Shown: positions 1 to 13,156, counted from the first letter of the stretch. The stretch is 64,000 nucleotides of DNA from Scortum barcoo (GCA_023238725.1 CM041544.1:5600001-5664000); one strand, 5' to 3'. The notes: generated by a model not told the origin, from the sequence alone. Numbers and translations are program-made.

Positions 1-2590
1 CAAATGTCTTACTTCATTTTAATAGGTCATGAATAAAATAAACTAATAAACTATTCCTTCATTTCATTAAATAAATGAGCACAGTAAAAGTTATACAGTA
101 GGAGCAAAAGAATTCCTACAAATTGAGGAAGGATTTTATGGCATCTTTAATGACGCCCATTTTTGATCACAATTTAGTTCTTCTTCTAATTTTGTTTTGC
201 TTTTTATTAAACTTTTCTGCCTTTATTTGACGGATGAGCAGGAGCAGGGGGGCTAACATGCAACAAATGTTCCAACCATAACTGAACTGATGGAGGTAAA
301 AGCACTAAACAGAGGGGACACCAAATTCATATATTTGTAGAAAAATGTGTAGTACCTCTACTCACCTCAAAATACATTAATCTGTCTTGTGACATAACCA
401 AAACTATTCCTGCTTTGTTAGAAAATGTAAAAGAAAGCATTTCTTATAATAAGTAGCTTATAGGTTTCCAGGGCCTTTAAAAAGCCACAATGGGGCTTCA
501 AACGCACACAATCAGCTACAGTACTAAAATATAATTGAGAAATAGCATTATCTAATTGAATAAACTCAATGCATATTTTCAATTCAATTTAAAAAGAAGA
601 TCATATATTACTAAAATTACTTTGTGCTAAACTGACATGGAAAAGCTGGCATATGGCCCTTTTCATTGACAGCGGTTTAATGGATTTGAACAGATTATCT
701 TGTAAATGTCTGCTGATTTGGTTAAAATTTGAACATTCTGATGGAAAGCTTTCTTGTTCCTGTGTGTTTACCACTCTCTGATCACAGAAAACCTGCTGCT
801 AGTGGGAGCAGTCTGGCATTAGCAGTATTTAACCCTGTTCCTGTTTGTGTGCTCCTTATCTGATTAAATTCAGCAATTCATCACTTTGACCCGTTACAAA
901 AACTGGACGCCAGAGCAGCTCCCTAAGGCCATGAGCACTCAGGTCATCGGAGGACATCAACTTAGACCTCTGTGATTTGTCTTGGGTTTGGGATATTCCT
1001 CACAAAATGCCGTGTTCCTCAGACTCACTGACAGCCGAAGAGCGAGCTGCATCTGGGAGACTTCTTTGCTGGTATTTGCCCCCGTGGCAAGAAGAAGACC
1101 CTGTGACCTGTGATCCCTGGGAAAGGTCAGTTATGTAAGAGTTGGTGTGTGGGATTAATGAGGCTGTTGTGCAACAATGTAGAAGATGTTGTGCCATCAG
1201 CAAAGGAAACCTGAGGTAACTGGGAAAGTGACCGCTCAAAAACAATATTCTAGTGTTTCATTCAGTGTTATGGCACGACTTGCCTACAGGGGGCTCACTC
1301 GAGTTACTTTTTTTCTTCTGTCAGCTTAGTGAGGAATTGATAACTTGAATCACAGGCCTGTGGGGAAGAGATTTAAAGGTGTATTTTTACAGGGGAATAT
1401 TGGAAAAAAAAGAATGACATCCTGCTTTGAGTTATTGAGTCATCCTCGGTGATCCAGACATCCAACTCCTATTGTATTGTTCAATGTTAAAACTCTGGGT
1501 AGTCATTTAATGCAGATCCTGATGCATACTGGGAAGAGAGCCAGGGCTCCTCAGTCCTCACAGATGATTGACAATCCAGTGAAAGAGGCTGAAGTATAAG
1601 CTGTTATATTGCTTTACTCCCCGCGGTGTCAAATGGAAATGAGATGAATTTCGCAGACGTAACTTGGTGTGTTTCAGGTGGAGGCACAATGCAGCTCTTG
1701 AGAGCCGGACAGAGGTCACAGCACCATGAGAATATCATCAGCACTCATTCATAACTCTTTATCATTTTGTTTTTCTAAAATTGGAAGTTTGGAGATCTTG
1801 TGTCTTGCTCTCTATCTTTCTCTCCATGCTGAGTGTTGTTCCGCTTTACTGCCTGGCTGTAATTCAGCTGTGCAAACCTGAAGTGTAAAAGCTCCTCCAA
1901 ACAAAGCGTAAAATGAATGGCCGCCAGCTGCTGTTTCTTTTTACGGTCCTAGGAAAGGAACCTGCTTGGAAATTTCCTGCAGATGTGATCGCTTGACTGG
2001 CTGGTGACAACTTATAAAAAGAGACTCTGGGGCACCCGGTGAGCCCCCGGGAGAGAGGGATCAAGCCTGCATGGGGATAAGGAGAAACGGAGTGGGGTCT
2101 TACCTTAAAAGGCAGAATCCTGAAGGCTGTAGGCCGTAACAGCAGGAATGTAGTCCTCTGACCTGAATGTTCGGTACTTTCAGACACGCTTTCTATAGCT
2201 GTGCAATTTCATACAGGTATAACGCACATTTTATCCTTCACAAATACACTTTGTGAAATATGACCAAATGGTCGGCACGGCTGGATGTTCTTGGACAGTT
2301 CAGCACTGAGTCATCCCTCTTGCAGATATAAGGCAGGAATTCAGCATGTTATCAGGAGACCAGAAGCCACTCTACTGAAAATAAGCAGGAGGCTAACGTT
2401 CAAGAGCCAAGGTAATTTTCTAGCAATGTGGGAAGATTTGCTTTTTGAGACCCGTAAGATTTACAAAGGCCTTGTGAGAGTAAAAAGCACTAAATAATGC
2501 TCATCAGGCTGTAGCAAGTCGTGAATCAACACAGCAAGGTCCCTGTTCGTTGTCTGTGGAACAGCTGAAGTACATCACTTTTAAAGCAAA
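1..2590. other. non-coding DNA, no gene recognised
   Basis: AT-rich sequence distal to the 3' end of cdc42ep3. Open frames here are short, lack recognisable domains and are not joined by convincing splice signals. I see no RNA gene or clear mobile element in this stretch. Confidence 0.5.
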
Positions 2591-2594
2591 GGTT

Positions 2595-2912
2595 CAACAT
2601 TTTGGAAAATACGCTTGTTCTCCTTCTTTCTGAGAGTTGGATGAGAAGATTGATACCGCTCTCATGTCTGTGTGCCAAATATGAATATACAGCCAGAGGC
2701 CGGTCAGCCCAGCTTAGCGTAAAGATTGGAAACAGGGAGAGACAACTAACCTGGCTCTGTCCAAAATTTAAAAAAATTCTGCCTACCAGCACTTTTGAAA
2801 CTTACCAATTTATATGTTACTAGTACGTGGATTGTGTTACATTCGGACAGACCCAGGGAAGCTGTTTCCAATTTTTTTGTGCTAAACTAAGCTAGCTGGC
2901 AGCTGGCAGCTT
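2595..2912. repeat. dispersed teleost repeat with internal inverted repeat
   Basis: The stretch resembles a repeat family I recall as widespread in percomorph genomes; that is memory, not a search. Directly visible is an inverted repeat: 2690-2735, read on the minus strand, matches 2862-2910 with scattered mismatches, both beginning with CTGTTTCCAAT. The two arms are separated by about 125 bp. This suggests a palindromic, possibly non-autonomous element. Short open frames inside it on both strands are incidental. Confidence 0.55.
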
Positions 2913-3862
2913 GGCTAGGGGGACCATATTTTAAATCCCCCACAGGAACCCTTTGGAGTACGACAGGTCCATGGGTTAAAGTGAGGTGTATGCACGCGTG
3001 TGCACGTGTATGGGGTTATGCATGCACTATAGACGTTTTCATCGGGATGGCAGACATTATTTCAGCATCCAGCACACCCACTGAGTGCACCTTTTGACAC
3101 CATGAATGCAATGAACACAGCATTTTCATTGCCTTGATAGCACAGCTAACACACAGACAAATTCAGACGTGTAGTGCATTGGTTATGTTAGTGAATGTTG
3201 AAAACCAGGACATATTAGTGTTTTACAGATATGTTGGGACTCGGGACATCCAGCCTGAAACTGGGACAGTCCGGGACAAACCCGGACAAACCAGGATAAA
3301 CCAGGGCGTCTGCCTGGTATTCAATGCACAGACATGAGCAGGATCAGACTGGGAACAAAATTCGGCCCTGGCAATTTTCATCTGGACCAGCCCCATTTTC
3401 CCCAAAATACGCCCCAAGTATCAGGCTATTCTTGGTCCAGGCTAAGAAAAAGACATCAGGTTAGCAGTAGTGCTGATCTTAAAGCACCAATTAAATCTGG
3501 CCTGGCACCATGAGGGTCTTATGGGGTCATACAACCACAGACAGCGCTGTTGTGTGTGCACGACCTGTCTCAGCAGCTGACCCCCCTTCCCCCTGACTGT
3601 GACGGAGAGTCCATAATTTCAAAAGATATTTAACGCACTGCTCATGCTCCGTTTTTATGTGAGTGCTGATTAACAAATCTATTCTTTGATTTTGAAACAG
3701 TAGCCTTATGTTGCTTTTCTGAAGATATTATACAGTTAAATCAGTAAGTAAGTACCACAGGGCACATCATTTGCTCTGTAAATGCAATGAAGAAAGTAAA
3801 CTGCTGACTTTGAAATGAGCGCGCACAGGTGTTTGGTATCTGTGGCTGAATGTTAAATAACA

Positions 3863-3887
<25 letters not shown>
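3863..3887. repeat. (AT)n microsatellite
   Basis: Uninterrupted AT dinucleotides, about 12 units, in intergenic DNA. Confidence 0.9.
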
Positions 3888-3893
<6 letters not shown>

Positions 3894-4861
3894 ACATGGC
3901 AGCCACAGACCCGGAGAGCAAATCACCGTCCAGCTGTGTTTTTTTGTTAAGAAATAGTTACAGCCCATGAGCTCTCTTGGCGCGACAAATTGTTATTTTT
4001 GCATATTTGTGAACTTGTGAGAGAGCTAGCTGTTTTAATGCTATGCTAGGCTGTGTCCCCACACAAGCTCCGTACTTGTGTCGCGTTCACGTCATATCAT
4101 TCGGACATAATTACGAGGTGAGTAACTGAGTCAGAGGAAGAGGATACGGTTGATCCAGTTAATTTAAAAGAACGTATATGAAACATTTCACTTTTTTTTT
4201 CCTCATTAAAAACTGCTCCAGATAAGTAACACTGCTAAACTAGTTAATTTATGCCATGTAAGTGGTGTGAGTGCAAGGCTAGCAGTGACCATGTGTAACC
4301 ATGTGTGAAAGTGCCATAATGGGGAGGTTTTCCTGTTCTTTCCACTCTGTCAACATTGTGTGAATGTAGCATTTAACACAAGGAAATGAATACTGAACTA
4401 CATTTCTTTGATGTCACAAGGACGACAATCTCTCAACAAATGATTCCTGGCTTAGTTACAGAAGGGGGCTTATCGACAGGCTGTATATACTAAATGTGTT
4501 AAAAACAATACTGTAAATCACACAATGCTACAGAAAAATGTTTTGCATTTAAATCTTATAAACAGTATAAACTATTCTAAGGGGTGGCATGTATTCACCA
4601 ATAAACACCACTCCCAGGGCAGTGACCTGTCCTCATTATTGGATCCCAGAAGGTGACTGAGTACAGTCGTCTCATTACAGTGCCAGAGATGTTGTTGTCC
4701 TGTGAGAGGAAAAGGTGGTAAGTGATGTCACCCCACATCTATAAGGGGAGATACCCCATAAGCCCGTTCCCCTCCTCGCCCTTCCCTCTGCAAGGCGCCA
4801 AAGGAATTCTCAGAGGGTTGTCTGGGTGAAATGCAGGAAAGAGCAAATATATAAATACCTC

Positions 4862-4907
4862 CTATGGGTGAATATAGGCTATGGGTGAATATAGGCTATG
4901 GGTGAAT
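4862..4907. repeat. 17-bp tandem repeat, about 2.7 copies
   Basis: The unit CTATGGGTGAATATAGG occurs twice exactly, at 4862 and 4879. A third, partial copy starts at 4896 and diverges after the first 12 bases. Confidence 0.9.
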
Positions 4908-7900
4908 GGGCAGTTGCTGCCCTGGGTTGAGGGCATGCCATTTGAAAAGAGACAAAATATAGACAAGGGTGATCTTAGAAAGACTCACATGATCACTGCC
5001 TTTGGTTTCATTCCCTTGGACTGCCTTAGAAGGAGAGCTAAGATACACTGAGCATACATTACTGTCCCTTCTTAGTCGCAGTCCCATTCTTCCCAGGCTG
5101 GAATGAATATGAATAAATATAAATAATTCATGGATTGTTTGCAGCGTGGGGGTTGTTGTAAGTTAAGCCGATTAGAATGGCAAGCACAGACTTTGTGTTA
5201 ACCCCGATGTCTCAGAGCACCCGTGCATCAAAAAGCAGACAAGAGGACAGTGAATGTCACTGACTGCAGGCTGAATCTCACACAGAAACGTACATTATCT
5301 AGAGAGTATGTGGAAAAATGTTCTGCACCGTAGCATCTGACAATGGGCTGATTTGCAAGGCTCAACATAATAAAACACAGTTGTCAGATTAAACACCAGT
5401 GTATCTAAATTACTTTGAAGATATTGCTTATTGGTAAATTCAGAACTGTAATTTAGATTTTTATTGATTCCTTTGATGTGTTATTGTGTTTTTCTAATGA
5501 AGCAGTTTTAGCATGTAGGTTACATTTGACATGAGCTTAAAAAAGCTTTAAGACAGACTATTTAAAGCCAGACTATGCACAGTTGCTCCTGTGACAACAA
5601 AACAGGATGATGCTAAATGCTCAAACATATTATTAGAATAACACGGGCAGGAAGCTATCATTAACAAAGTGAGGTCAGTTGCACAGCAATGTCTATCTTA
5701 AGTTTGCTAACAAATTAGTTTAGTTACTGGTCATACCAGACCAATTAAGTCTGTAGCAGCAAAACCACTGAGTGTACTGATTTAAGTGAGGGTGCGTTTT
5801 ATTGTTTAGGAATCCAAAGTTTCAATAGGAAGTTGTTAGGACTTACATAGTCTCTCGTTAAATCTTTTTCTGTTTCTTTTTATCATCTTTATCTTGCTTT
5901 ACTCGGGCAAAGCTCCTGGACCCTAAGGATGAAACGAAAAATGTCATTTATATCAGAGGACAACTTAGTTTTTATCATGCAGGCCTCCAGCTAAACACTA
6001 ATACATTTTTCTTCATTCCTGTTTTGATACTCAGACATCATGCAACACGACAAGTAATATACTGTTTAAAAAACACCACTGGTCTGTAATGCTTAATACT
6101 AAATTACACTCATTTATAAAGTATGCAAATGAAAAATATTCAACATTTAATAATGAAATGAACTTTTAAAAATGACAGTTAATAGCTGTACTGACTATAT
6201 TTTTGTGTAGCACAGTTCACAGAGACCAGGTGTTGTGCTGAGTACTGCCCAGTGCAAATAACCCCAAAATTATGATCCACATTAGAGATAAATGAAGTAT
6301 CTGATTAAGCGTACAGTAGCTCTTGTTTTGCCACACATAATGTGCTACCTCGATTAACTGGGCCTGGGTTTTGTCACAGAGGCATTCTGGTGCCTAAGGT
6401 GACACTGCTCTGTTTCACTCTTGTCCTCTCTCTGCCCTCCTTTCCGCTCAGCCCTCACGTGCTGAAGATACAGACTCAACTTGCTATGGTTACTGTCGGC
6501 CAAACAACAGTCAACAGTGCAGTGAACCTGAGGTATTCATTGCCTGCCAGACCAAACTGCATACGAGCCCGCTCATATCTGCACTGCATCAACCCCTGCT
6601 CAAGCTCCTTTTATTCACCCCTGAGAATAAGTTCTCCCTGCTCTCTCCTGTTGTTGTCTTTTGAAAAGGAGCTGCAGCCCTGTGCTGCTAAATCAGCAGA
6701 TCTGCAGAACACTTGATTCCAAGCTCCATGCTCAGCATCCCAAAGTAAACGTTCCCAAGAAACTTCTACTACTTAGGCCCCGATATCATAGTTGCTGCAT
6801 TCAATTTTGGGTCACGTACAGTATGTATCAGCAATGAATCATATCTCTCCGGCAAGCAAGAGAAATGTTTAACAGTAATATTTCTGAGTAAAGCTGTGTT
6901 CATACTTCAGATATTTCCTCCTGCCCTGTCTGTTGGCTGGATGGAAAGTACTGTATCTGTGTTTGGGCTCATTTTGTGCTGTGGGACATTTACAGCAGGT
7001 GAAAACAAGAGGAGCTTTATCCTGCTGCTGAAGTCTCTGCTGTCTCCATCTAGAGCCGGTGAGCAGGGAAACATCTTATTAAAGTCCTCTCATCCGCCTG
7101 ACAAGGCTCGAGCCCTGTTATAAGGGGCTCCTTCACCAACACCTCTATGTGAAAGACAGTGTGCACATTATGCAGCTCTGTTGTGGAGGTTGAGTGGAAA
7201 ATTTTGCTGGGTCTGAGCTGTGCTTTCTTTGGCACTGGTGGCCTCTGGGCCAAAGCTTATTCATCTGAGAACTGACAGCTTCACCTTAGCCCAGGAAACC
7301 GAGGAGCCGGATCCCTCGGATCACATTCATAAAATGTTCTTGAAAGATTTACCTTTTAATGTAAGGGCAAATACTTAGAGGAAACTACCTTTGTGTGCCT
7401 TTTTGTCTTAAAAATGTCTATCATTTGTCATAGAATTTTCCTCACAAGATGTGTTCAATGTATATTTCCTGGTTACCATAAACCAAAACATGCTTGAAAA
7501 GTTGGGTATATTCTTTTTGCTGCTGTTTTTAACTATCTCACCAAACCACGGCATCAAAGTCAAAGAGACAGAATTTAGCAATTAGGCTTTTTTGTTTTTG
7601 TCAAGAAAGCAACTGGTTGGGAAATTACAAGGCAGCAGGTAGTGGCAACACCCGTGTCACCTCCCTCCCTCGGCTAGCGTCACCAATTTGGCAGCTGCTC
7701 CTCAGTCACACCAGTTTGGCTGCCCAAAACATATTTGAACCAAAAAACTACATTGATTTTCTAGAAAACTCATCTTGAGAGAGTGTCAAGCAAACTGAAA
7801 AACATGAAGCCCAGCTAAACTAAGCTGACTTTCTAAGAAAACAACAGGCGTATTGTCTTGTTTGTGAGTCTGTGGGTGTCACAATGAGTGGCCTGATTGT

Positions 7901-9694
7901 GTTGCTGAGTGACATCGACATGGAATATCAGAGGCAGTTGGAATCAAGGTCTTCTCTGGTCAAACTTGGCCCTGTGGTAATGGGAAACAGTCCACCAGCA
8001 TTGTTTCTACCTTCTATCTCTGGTATTTTCTCATCTGCCCTCAGGCTCCCAAAGAAGACTAAAGCCAGGAACAAGACAAGACACCCTGCGTCTGCAGGTA
8101 GCCAACACACTGTTCAAGTTGTGCAGTTCAAAAACAGATGCATTGATCTGTTATCTAGGCAATAAGATTGAAATAATAGAAACACCAATCTTACATAAGA
8201 CAAGCCTCTATAAAATGAGGGCTCAAAATAAAAAAAAAAAACAAAATCTTGTCATGTAGAGCGCTGAACTCACATTCAGAGAACATGGAGGCAACATGCA
8301 GGGTGTAACATATGTTGAGTATTTGTATTGGATTTCATAAAACACTGGTATTTCCTGGTATTTTGTGTCCAAGAGCTTTGGCATCTCTACAGAAATATTT
8401 CTAGTATGTTACACAACGCACTACACTGCTGTGGTTGCAACTTTTGTAAACCAAAGAGAGTTTGCTTGGGGTCCAAGCCTGTCAAGGTGAAGGCTGTCAT
8501 CAAGTCAATGATGTACCATTGCAGGTATAAGCATAGTAATTTCCTTGACAGCAAAGGTTTTCATTACTCATATTCCGAGGTTGTATGCTTCAGCTCAGCA
8601 TATGCAAACTCTTTAGTGCTAACACTGGGATTTTCCAATGGCTGGGGCATCTGCTATAACATGGGTTTTCATGTGTGGGGAAATGTTCATGTCTCCTTGA
8701 ACATCTGGTTTTATGGCGGCTTCAGATGCCTCGGCTGGGCTGGTCACGGTTGTTTACGGACATTCTGGGACCTTTGAGGGATTCGGAGAGGTTTGCCACA
8801 TTGGCCGCTCAATGACAGAAGTGGAATCGAACCGAGAGAATTATCTGCACGGGAAATTAGCTCGCTAAGACAAGTACTTTTGGCACAGGATGTGTTAGGA
8901 TGGATGCAATCTTGTTTTCTCTAAACAAGCGTGACATAGTGGCACGTGGGTGTTTAGGCCTCTATGAGGTCTTGTTATGACTTACCCTTCGTGTGTCTAC
9001 ACCGCAGGGCCCATAGGGACAGAGGATCAGGGTGAGGAGGCCACTGGTGAGGGGTGGTTGAGTTCAAGAGGCTGCTTGTATGGGTAATCACTGGTATCCC
9101 GCTCTTTCAGGCTGTTGCTTCAACACTGCTGGGTCAACATGTCTTTATTGTAACTAGACAGAAGGAGAGGACTCATCTGTCTCTCAACGCTGAACAAAGT
9201 TTGCTTGTGGGTTGTAAGCGTGTGTTTTATAACCTCGTGTCATTATACATTCTGGCGGACGATAGCGTGGCTCCAAAGCTGGAGTCCTCCCTTCTCACTT
9301 GAAACAGCTGATTTATGTCTGGTGCTGGACACTTGTGCTCTGTGGCTGGAATGCAGGGAATTTCAAAGACCCCTCCTCTGCCTGTCCCATCCACATGCAA
9401 ACAAATGGAGCAGGCGCCTGGTTGGGCAGATGAAGGCCCACCGGTGCTCCCACTGCAGGGCAGGGAGGCAGAATGTAAGGAATGTCAGAGGCGAGAAAAT
9501 AAATCCATTCTATCCTTCTTTCTGTCAATCTGTAGCTTTTTCTTTCCTCTGTATCTTTCTTGTCTCTTTCTTGTCTCTTTCTTGCCTTTTTGCTTTTGTG
9601 CTACTTCTTTTTCAAGCATTATTCTGTCTTTGATTATTATTCTGACAGATCTTGTCAGTCCTGGTGTATGCATGCATCGCATGCAAGAAATTAG

Positions 9695-10224
9695 CCAGAA
9701 TAAGACAAAATGAATTTATTTGTGTTGCAACTTTAAAAACACAAATATGCATAGTGTTCTGCTGTTTAAAATATGGCAAATGAATTACGTGACAAATAAA
9801 ATAAAGCTCTGTTAAACACACTTAAAGTCACAAAATGCAATATGTTCAAGACTGTGTAAAAAAAAAAAGCAAATGACCTCAAAGTTATGTATATACCATG
9901 AAAGTCAACATAACAACACAAATCTATCATTTAGCATTTTTACAGTTAAAGGCACGATGGCTGTGTATTAGCTGTAACTCAATAGTACATGCGTCTTAAA
10001 CATGCGGCTGGCATGGCAAACAAAAACAAGAAGAATCAACACTCCATAGAAGCTAGAATAGTTATATGTTTTGACAATAAAAACATAAGCAGCTCTGTCT
10101 ATTGCAGCTCATTTTCATCTCAATGATATATCCAGACACCATTTTGATTGCTTTGTGAGTCTTTCTCTCCTCTCATGGCTATAGTTTAACAATTCCCTTT
10201 CTCCTCCTGAAGCCTCGGCGCAGC
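9695..10224 (-). other. cdc42ep3 3'UTR (predicted)
   Basis: This is the stretch between the cdc42ep3 stop codon and the first canonical poly(A) signal on the minus strand. It is AT-rich with a T-run on the transcript strand (the A-run on the plus strand near 9860). The end is inferred, and a longer 3'UTR using a more distal signal is possible. Confidence 0.5.
9715..9720 (-). promoter_or_regulatory. candidate poly(A) signal of cdc42ep3
   Basis: Plus-strand TTTATT reads AATAAA on the minus strand. It is the first canonical hexamer after the stop codon, about 505 bp downstream. Cleavage would be expected at about 9690-9705. Confidence 0.5.
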
Positions 10225-11304
10225 TCAAGGCCTGCTCTTTGCTGCGGGTTTATCCATTATGTTGAGCACATCGTCCAGGATGGACGGGCCCAGATCGAGT
10301 TCAAGGGAGAGGAATGACCCTGTGATCTGGGCGAGGGAATCCTGCGACGTGCTCTTCTCCTTGGAAAACTCAAACTCAAAATCACAGATGCGGCCCTCCT
10401 CCACCCCACTGTCCCTGTCCACCCACTCTCCATCACACTTTGAGAGCTCCTGCTTGAATCCCAGGGTAATGTCATTGTTAAAGGGTCCATAACCATTGCA
10501 GTTGCCGTTGCCATTGAGACTCCCGTTGCCATTGCAGATCTTGTTCTGGAAGTCCCCTTTGCCACTAAAGCTGTCAAAGCTCTCGCTGCTTGTGTTGCTG
10601 TTCAGGCTTCCGTTAGCTTTGAAGGTGCCATTGCTGTGGCCGTTGATGTAATAGGATGATGGCTGGTCAAACCTGGTTTCACTTTTGTTTATTTTATTGG
10701 CTTTGGCAACTGCCTTAGAGGTGGACTTATCTGTGTTCTCCAGCAGATCAAGCAGGACGTCAGGCTTTGACTGGATATCTGCGGAGGGAGACGAAGGCTC
10801 GCTGATGAAGACATCCATGGAGTGCAAAAGAGCGTCCATCTGCAGGATCTCTACCTCCTCTGCACTGTTAGGCTTCATAGTGGTTGAAGGCCCGATGATG
10901 TCCTCCAGCGGCTCTGGGGGCATGGAGAACACAGTGGAGGAGATCATTGGAAGGGTAAGTGCCTGGCAGCCACCGATAGTTGGGAGGGAGATGGCATTCT
11001 TAAGTACTGGAGAGGGGGTCTCAGCAAAAGAAGCATCACCGGTGCTATTGGCTCTCAGAAACTCACTTTGGATGCCATACTGAGGGTGGACGTCTGCCTT
11101 ACCAGGTAGGAGTTCATACTTCCCCTGGAGGAAAGACATATCTCCAAAGGCATCTCTCTCCCCGCCCTTGCCAATGTGGATGGTGTGGCGAAAGTCTCCA
11201 AGTGGCGGACTGATCATGTCTGGGGACAAAATATCTCTGAGGCGACATTTCTTTCCTTTCTTATTATTGGTGGGTTTCAGGTATATGGGTGCCTTTGCTG
11301 GCAT
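10225..11304 (-). CDS. cdc42ep3: Cdc42 effector protein 3 (Borg2), complete single-exon CDS
   Basis: Effector of the Rho-family GTPase Cdc42. Family members bind GTP-Cdc42 and regulate septin and actin assembly at the cell cortex. The frame encodes 359 residues. A CRIB motif lies at residues 31-45 (ISPPLGDFRHTIHIG), directly after the basic N-terminus with NNKKGKK and LRDILSPDM. The BORG-type block with FLQGKYELLPG follows at about 59-69, then ETPSPVLKNAISLPTIGG at about residues 95-112. The conserved C-terminus (ITGSFLSLELDLGPSILDDV) precedes NIMDK. I chose ATG at 11304-11302 because MPAKAPIYLK matches the family N-terminus; the upstream in-frame codon at 11313 is GTG. A good acceptor (TCTGCAG) ends at 11313, so the CDS sits in one exon after a 5'UTR intron, as in other vertebrates. 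The protein is about 100 residues longer than human CDC42EP3 (254), partly through an Asn/Gly-rich stretch at about residues 215-275. Identity is near certain. Confidence 0.96.
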   Translation of the reverse strand: MPAKAPIYLKPTNNKKGKKCRLRDILSPDMISPPLGDFRHTIHIGKGGERDAFGDMSFLQGKYELLPGKADVHPQYGIQSEFLRANSTGDASFAETPSPVLKNAISLPTIGGCQALTLPMISSTVFSMPPEPLEDIIGPSTTMKPNSAEEVEILQMDALLHSMDVFISEPSSPSADIQSKPDVLLDLLENTDKSTSKAVAKANKINKSETRFDQPSSYYINGHSNGTFKANGSLNSNTSSESFDSFSGKGDFQNKICNGNGSLNGNGNCNGYGPFNNDITLGFKQELSKCDGEWVDRDSGVEEGRICDFEFEFSKEKSTSQDSLAQITGSFLSLELDLGPSILDDVLNIMDKPAAKSRP

Positions 11305-12410
11305 GGCTGTCACTGCAGAAGAGGTCTCAGATACGGCAGATAGAAGAGTCAGAAATGCTCTCTAAGTTCTGGACAGTTACAGTTCCCCAGGGGAGCAGCT
11401 CGAATTACATTCTCAGCGAAACACCGGTCATACTGGACTCCAAAAATAAGTTCAGCAGTTGCATCGATCAGAAAACGGGATTCCAAGCAGGACCGGTGAT
11501 GTCTGGCAGTGGAGAAAGATCAAATGACCACTTTCCTGAAATCAGAGACAAACAGAGAATATGTCAGCATTATTTTTAAAAACATGAACTCAGCACTAAC
11601 AAATTTCCTGAAGGTTACTTTGCTGAGTGCTGCTACCACTGAAAAAAGTCTTGTATCGCTTTCCAGAAAAAGAAATCTGGTCACCAACACAAGTTCCGCA
11701 AAGAAAAGAAAAAAATATCCTCATCCTCCTCCTGCATCTGGCGAGCTTAGAAGCCAGAGCAGAGGAGGATGAAGGCCTGGGTCTAGGGCTGTCTGCTGCT
11801 CTATTCACATTTCCACACATGAGCCTCCTTTGGCCTCTACCACTCTAGATGTGCTAATGTGGAACAGCTGGACCGCAGATTGGGAGAAGAGAAGCAAAGC
11901 GGGACTTTAGGAGGATCAGAGCAGGGCGGCCTGTTTTAGGAACGAGCTACTGCTCAGACACGCACAGAGACAGAAGAAGATGGACGGGGGGGAGAAAGAG
12001 GGGAGGAAAGGGGTTTAGTGGGTTTAGGGGGATTGTGTGAGAGAGATAGAATGAGGGATTACACAGCAAGTGGATCTTAAGAAAGAAGGTGATGCAGAAT
12101 GTGAATTGATTTGATGGGCAGAGGGTCAGCTCCAAGTTTAATAAGAGTTGAGATACCAGCTCGCTTGCACAATACATCAGGTTAGGTAAACATTATTAAG
12201 GGGGTATTGAATTTGATAAAAGGTGCCTGACTGCATGCTGCCTTCTCAGAGCTTTTCTATTACAAATCCAACCGAGAATGTCCCCACACTGGCCGCCAGC
12301 TTAATGTAGGATGAACTGAGTTAAAAGAGGAGAGAATCAGTTTGACCGTTTGAAATGACATAGCAACCAAAGAGAAAGGGAAAAAAACTTGATGGAGGAA
12401 GGGAGTTGTC

Positions 12411-12436
12411 AGTGTGTGTGTGTGTGTGTGTGTGTG
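12411..12436. repeat. (TG)n microsatellite
   Basis: About 13 uninterrupted TG units inside the cdc42ep3 intron. Open frames through it give artefactual Cys/Val or Thr/His repeats. Confidence 0.92.
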
Positions 12437-13156
12437 ATGGTTTGGGTGGGTGGGAGGTAGAGAGCACCAGTGAGAAGAGAGCTTGCCCATTTATAGACAT
12501 ATTTACGTATGAGAGGTCTGTCAGCAGTGACCGTCTGACAGGCTGCACCGCCGCACAAAAGTGCCTGGGCGGTCAAGTTCACCCGAAGACAAAAAAAGAA
12601 AGAGAAAGGTTTCACAATGAAAACATCCACATTCCTGCTGCAACCGACCCCATAGAGACGCACGGCATCAGCCTTATCAGAGACACTTTAAGTAGGCTAT
12701 GTTTATTCAGCAGGCACATTAGTGTGGAGCCAGAGAGACAGACACTTGCTGCACATTTGAATCCAAATAGCAGGCTGGAAAGCATTGCACTGACAACATG
12801 GATTCTTGTGTTTCCAACCTGTTTGATGAAGTGCCATAGCATCGATTTCTGCCACAACTTCAAGAAACTGTGTGGGAAGAATAAGTTGAAATCCTTTCAC
12901 TTTAGGGGATGCCATTACAGCGCAAACAGGTCTGTCACCCAACAAACACTATGGGGCTATATATAGCCATGACAAACACTGAGGGATGTGGAACATGTGT
13001 GAGTGTGTTGAATGGCAATGCCACTCTTTGAGCGTCCTTGTGTGTTGAGTGCTGGTGCAAGTGTGAGTGTGTGCGCGAGGTGCCTGACTACGCTCGTGAG
13101 AGATAGCAGTTTTGAATGCAGGCCATGTGTGCGAAGGGGAGCATGTTTGTTTGCTA

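Larger units (their letters stand above)
2913..9694. other. non-coding DNA downstream of cdc42ep3
   Basis: No exon can be supported here. It contains an (AT)n run, a 17-bp tandem repeat and a pyrimidine-rich block at about 9520-9600 just beyond the cdc42ep3 cleavage region. A 149-codon open frame at 8328-8777 resembles no protein I know and is probably chance. The stretch 3335-3540 may be an old repeat but I cannot name it. Confidence 0.45.

Noticed and set aside
8328..8777. 149-codon open frame on the plus strand
   Set aside because: Composition rich in Cys, Trp, Phe and His with no recognisable domain, no splice context and no promoter. Consistent with a chance frame.
8820..8845. ATCGAACC, resembling the end of a tRNA T-arm
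   Set aside because: No cloverleaf, A box or acceptor pairing in the surrounding sequence on either strand.
10257..11083. Open frames overlapping cdc42ep3 in other frames and on the plus strand
   Set aside because: Shadows of the real minus-strand coding sequence, with no independent evidence.
11302..11313. Start three codons upstream of the chosen cdc42ep3 ATG
   Set aside because: The upstream codon is GTG and it overlaps the splice acceptor; family proteins start MPAK.
12406..12966. 186-codon open frame
   Set aside because: Begins inside a (TG)n microsatellite, resembles no protein, and lies in the cdc42ep3 leader intron.
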